Below the pieces are notes generated by a model, which was not told the DNA's origin, made no database searches, and saw nothing but the letters and a program-made list of their open reading frames with translations. The position numbers and the translations under genes were made by a program. Positions 61,640 to 64,000 of a stretch of DNA of 64,000 nt are shown in pieces; the first letter of the stretch is position 1; each line of letters begins with the position of its first letter. Source of the stretch: Nitrososphaerota archaeon (GTDB taxonomy: Archaea > Thermoproteota > Nitrososphaeria > Nitrososphaerales > Gagatemarchaeaceae). Location: contig JAGWHB010000003.1 of assembly GCA_028867035.1 (NCBI GenBank), forward strand, positions 54,861 through 118,860, given 5' to 3'.

Positions 61640-63687
61640 CGCCAGTCTATCGATACCCTGGCTCTGTCGGGAAATATCTTCCTGAACGGCTTGCCCGTGC
61701 CCAGGTAGAACTTCGTGAAGAACTCGTAAAGATGCAACCTTAGGTCCTGCACATAGACGATGAACGCCTCGAACGTCAGTATGAGCAGATTGAGCACGAC
61801 CCACGGTGCGATGTACATCGGGTTGGCCCATGGCTGCATAAGGTTGATGATCAGCAGCAGAGCGGCGTGCACAAGCAGCATCACTGCGAGCCTGACGTAG
61901 CTTATGGTGTTTGAGAGGAACTGGGAGATCCTCTCGAAGACCTCGAGGCCGCCGTTGGATAGTGCTCCGAGGACAGACCCCTCCTTGATCTTCCCCATCG
62001 CGATGGCGACGCTCTTCCCCCCCAGGAGCACCAGCATCGATGGAATCAGGATTGCGAGGGACACCGCGCCGAGGACGTTGTTGGGGATGCCGATCAGCGG
62101 GTTGACACCGGCTGGATTGAGGACGTTGAACTTGAACCCGGCGCCTATGAAAGCAAGGCCATATCCGAAGCCTGAGAGGTACATCGTGAGCAGCGGAATC
62201 TTCTCGAGATACAGCTCGATGCGTTCGTGCTCCTTGACCCCCTGATAGATGTCCAGGCTCAGGGCGGTCGTGAGGTGAGCGACGCCGACGAGTATGCTCA
62301 CTATCATTATCAGATTGACGCCGGCGAACGGCGTGTTCAGGAAGTTGAACGTGTCGACCGAGCCCGCAGCCCTGTGGATTATCTCTACGACCGGCGGAAT
62401 CGGGACGAAGTTGTAGAAGGAGAGCTCGAAGAACTCCCCGAAGACCACTCCGAAGAATATGGCCGACAACCCAGCCACTAGGAAAATGTTGGCCCACTGT
62501 CTCATCGTCCCTGTGGATCTCTGCCTGACGAGCAGCATGAAGAGAGTCAGGATGAGACCATGTCCGACGTCTCCGAACATCATCCCGAAGAAAATCGGGA
62601 ATACGAAGGACACGATGGGGGTCGGATCCACCTCCCCCCTCCCGGGGATCCCCTGTTCCAAGGTGATGGGCTGGAAGATGCGCAGCCCGTCCTTGTTGTC
62701 CATCAGGGTCGGCACGTTCTCTTCGGTCGATTCTCTGTCTACTTCCTGAGTATGGACGATCCACCTGCCGAACATTTGTTTCATTTGGGCCTCCTTCTTT
62801 GCGGGGATGTATCCGGAAATCATCGCCAGCCTCTGCATGCCCCCAGAGACCCTGGCGTCGTCCAGTGTCTTGCGCGCCACCTCGGAGAGTTCCCTCAGGG
62901 CAAGGAGCGTGGACCCGTGTTTCAGCTTCAGCTCTCCCATCCTCGCCTCTGCCTTCTGTCTGACCGCGATGGCCGCGTCATGGTCCTGCGCCGCCCTCCG
63001 ATACGCCTCTGCAGGGTTCTGGGGGAAGTTTCCTGGTATGACGAGGGGCTTCAGTTCGAGCAGTTTCATCGACTTGTCGAGCCTTGCTTCTTCCTTCCTC
63101 GCCACTGTCACCATGACGAGAGTCTGCTCCTTCGACACTGGCTGCGCGTAGAAGGCGGCGTCGGGGAGTGAATTCTTGAACTCCGTCAGCTTCTCGTTGC
63201 CGACCACCGTTACCACAGCTTTGTAGAGCCTTAGGCTGCCAAGGCCCGTGAGGTCCGAAGAGAAACCCGACACTACCTTCAGGATCCCCATCATGGCCTC
63301 GGAGTCCGACTCGTCCTTCTGGGCCTTCTGGAGCAGTGCCTTCTCGGCCCTGACCTCGTCGGCCATTGGGGTCAGCTGTCCGTCCGCTCTGTCGAGCAGT
63401 TCCTCCCAATTGGATGCTTCATACTTGCTCTGAGGTATCTTGACGCCCCTGAAGACGATGTCCATCTGCCCAGGCATCAGCTGCAGGCCCAGGTCCTTGA
63501 CCGCCTGGTCAGCCTGGGCGAAGAGACGGACAGCCTTCACGGTGAGCTCCTGCACTCCTGGGTCGAAGTTCTGGGCCGGCCCCTCGACGGGGTGGAAGTC
63601 CTCGAACCGAGCGAGCGTCTTGGCCACATCCACGTACTCGCTTCGGGGAGAAATGACCGTGACCTTTGCGAGGCGAGCTACTCCCAA
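61636..63687 (-). CDS. atpI: A/V-type ATP synthase subunit I
   Basis: 683 residues from TTG. A cytoplasmic N-terminal coiled-coil half (residues 1-~330, with two long helices ending LALRELSEVARKTLDD and AKKEAQMKQMFG) and a C-terminal half of eight TMs. The essential Arg and Glu of the a-type half-channel region (EIPLLTMYLSGFGYGLAF and LSNTISYVRLAVMLLVHAAL) are present. It is the stator/proton-channel subunit of the archaeal rotary ATPase. Other atp genes presumably follow on the right, from the divergent subunit C gene. Confidence 0.93.
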   Translation of the reverse strand: MGVARLAKVTVISPRSEYVDVAKTLARFEDFHPVEGPAQNFDPGVQELTVKAVRLFAQADQAVKDLGLQLMPGQMDIVFRGVKIPQSKYEASNWEELLDRADGQLTPMADEVRAEKALLQKAQKDESDSEAMMGILKVVSGFSSDLTGLGSLRLYKAVVTVVGNEKLTEFKNSLPDAAFYAQPVSKEQTLVMVTVARKEEARLDKSMKLLELKPLVIPGNFPQNPAEAYRRAAQDHDAAIAVRQKAEARMGELKLKHGSTLLALRELSEVARKTLDDARVSGGMQRLAMISGYIPAKKEAQMKQMFGRWIVHTQEVDRESTEENVPTLMDNKDGLRIFQPITLEQGIPGRGEVDPTPIVSFVFPIFFGMMFGDVGHGLILTLFMLLVRQRSTGTMRQWANIFLVAGLSAIFFGVVFGEFFELSFYNFVPIPPVVEIIHRAAGSVDTFNFLNTPFAGVNLIMIVSILVGVAHLTTALSLDIYQGVKEHERIELYLEKIPLLTMYLSGFGYGLAFIGAGFKFNVLNPAGVNPLIGIPNNVLGAVSLAILIPSMLVLLGGKSVAIAMGKIKEGSVLGALSNGGLEVFERISQFLSNTISYVRLAVMLLVHAALLLIINLMQPWANPMYIAPWVVLNLLILTFEAFIVYVQDLRLHLYEFFTKFYLGTGKPFRKIFPDRARVSIDWR

Positions 63688-63890
63688 CTGTTACACTCTT
63701 TGATTTTCAGCCGCGCCCAGATTCCGTTATTAAGCGTGATGACAACGGATGGCCATGACCTTCAAGGCGTCCCTCGAAGCATACAGGCCAAGACAGGGAA
63801 GGCGCCCGATGAATCCTTGGCCGTTGCCGCCAGCCCTGAAATCATTATATGCGGTTGGACCTCGGCCGGATTTGTTCAGAGGAGTTCTTG

Positions 63891-64000
63891 TTGTCCAGCA
63901 AGACATACGTCGGTACGAAGGCATTCGCGCTGAGAGGGTCATTGCTGGACGCCGCCGCTGTCCAGAAGCTCACAGAATCGACCTCCCTCGACGAGCTGGT
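63891..64000 (+). CDS. A/V-type ATP synthase subunit C, 5' fragment
   Basis: Thirty-six codons to the window edge. From TTG 63891 (TTG 63888 is an alternative; AGGAG six bases upstream) the sequence reads MSSKTYVGTKAFALRGSLLD then AAVQKLTESTSLDEL, which resembles the N-terminus of V/A-ATPase subunit C (d-type), a rotor-linked subunit. The neighbourhood of subunit I supports the call. TTATAT at 63844-63849 may be the TATA box. Confidence 0.6.
   Translation, partial: MSSKTYVGTKAFALRGSLLDAAAVQKLTESTSLDEL

Noticed and set aside
61580..62764. 394-codon minus-strand frame
   Set aside because: Out-of-frame shadow of the ATPase subunit I gene.
1..64000. CRISPR arrays, rRNA genes, insertion sequences
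   Set aside because: No regularly spaced repeats, rRNA-like sequence or transposase reading frame was seen.

Overview
The window is a gene-dense (about 58% G+C by eye) archaeal chromosome segment. Archaeal markers are DNA topoisomerase VI A and B, aIF2-beta, SUI1/aIF1, DUF424, Rio1 kinase, a Dim2/Pno1-like KH protein, an A/V-type ATPase subunit I and the start of subunit C, and an Alg7/AglH-type sugar-phosphate transferase. A DnaK-DnaJ-GrpE set, a divergent FtsZ-like protein, a small AbrB-like protein, a Nuo gene set without NuoE/F/G and tRNAs with apparent non-canonical introns suggest the TACK side, probably a Nitrososphaerota (Thaumarchaeota)-like lineage. The exact lineage is inference.

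Layout. 1-9.0 kb: surface and glycan functions (F420 nitroreductase-like/methyltransferase fusion, phospholipase C-like enzyme, GT2, multi-pass glycosyltransferase, two secreted sequon-rich proteins, a methyltransferase interrupted by an in-frame TAG) and an HNH endonuclease-like gene. 9.0-19.2 kb: OB-fold protein, OsmC, di-iron protein, lipid-linked sugar transferase, WlbA/WlbB-like sugar genes, a freestanding LAGLIDADG endonuclease, tRNA-Gln, truncated haemoglobin, AbrB-like protein and ZIP transporter. 19.3-32.6 kb: AMMECR-type radical SAM enzyme, thioredoxin reductase, a ribophorin-like membrane protein, split glycine decarboxylase, FtsZ-like protein, MetRS, and a purine/SAM salvage operon (mtnP-apt-MTAP paralogue-ahcY). 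32.7-42.7 kb: aIF2-beta/DUF424, grpE-dnaK-dnaJ, and rio1-KH-top6B-top6A. 42.8-50.8 kb: inositol-phosphate synthase, PPK2, H+-ATPase, and two intron-bearing tRNAs around a small island with an orphan gene and a tRNA-like 3' half. 50.9-64 kb: aIF1, nuoHIJK-M-L-M-N, and the divergent ATPase subunits I and C.

Most notable: (1) an intein inside a [4Fe-4S] ligand motif of NuoI, with AT-rich flanking codons that look like a homing footprint; (2) a second intein, Ser-type, in TopoVI-A; (3) a 16-bp palindrome repeated at the same place and orientation upstream of osmC and the ZIP operon; (4) several genes whose natural start is CTG, best shown for top6B, which also carries an apparent +1 frameshift; (5) tRNA-Asn and tRNA-Met with extra sequence in the D-loop and other positions; (6) an in-frame amber codon inside an otherwise intact methyltransferase.
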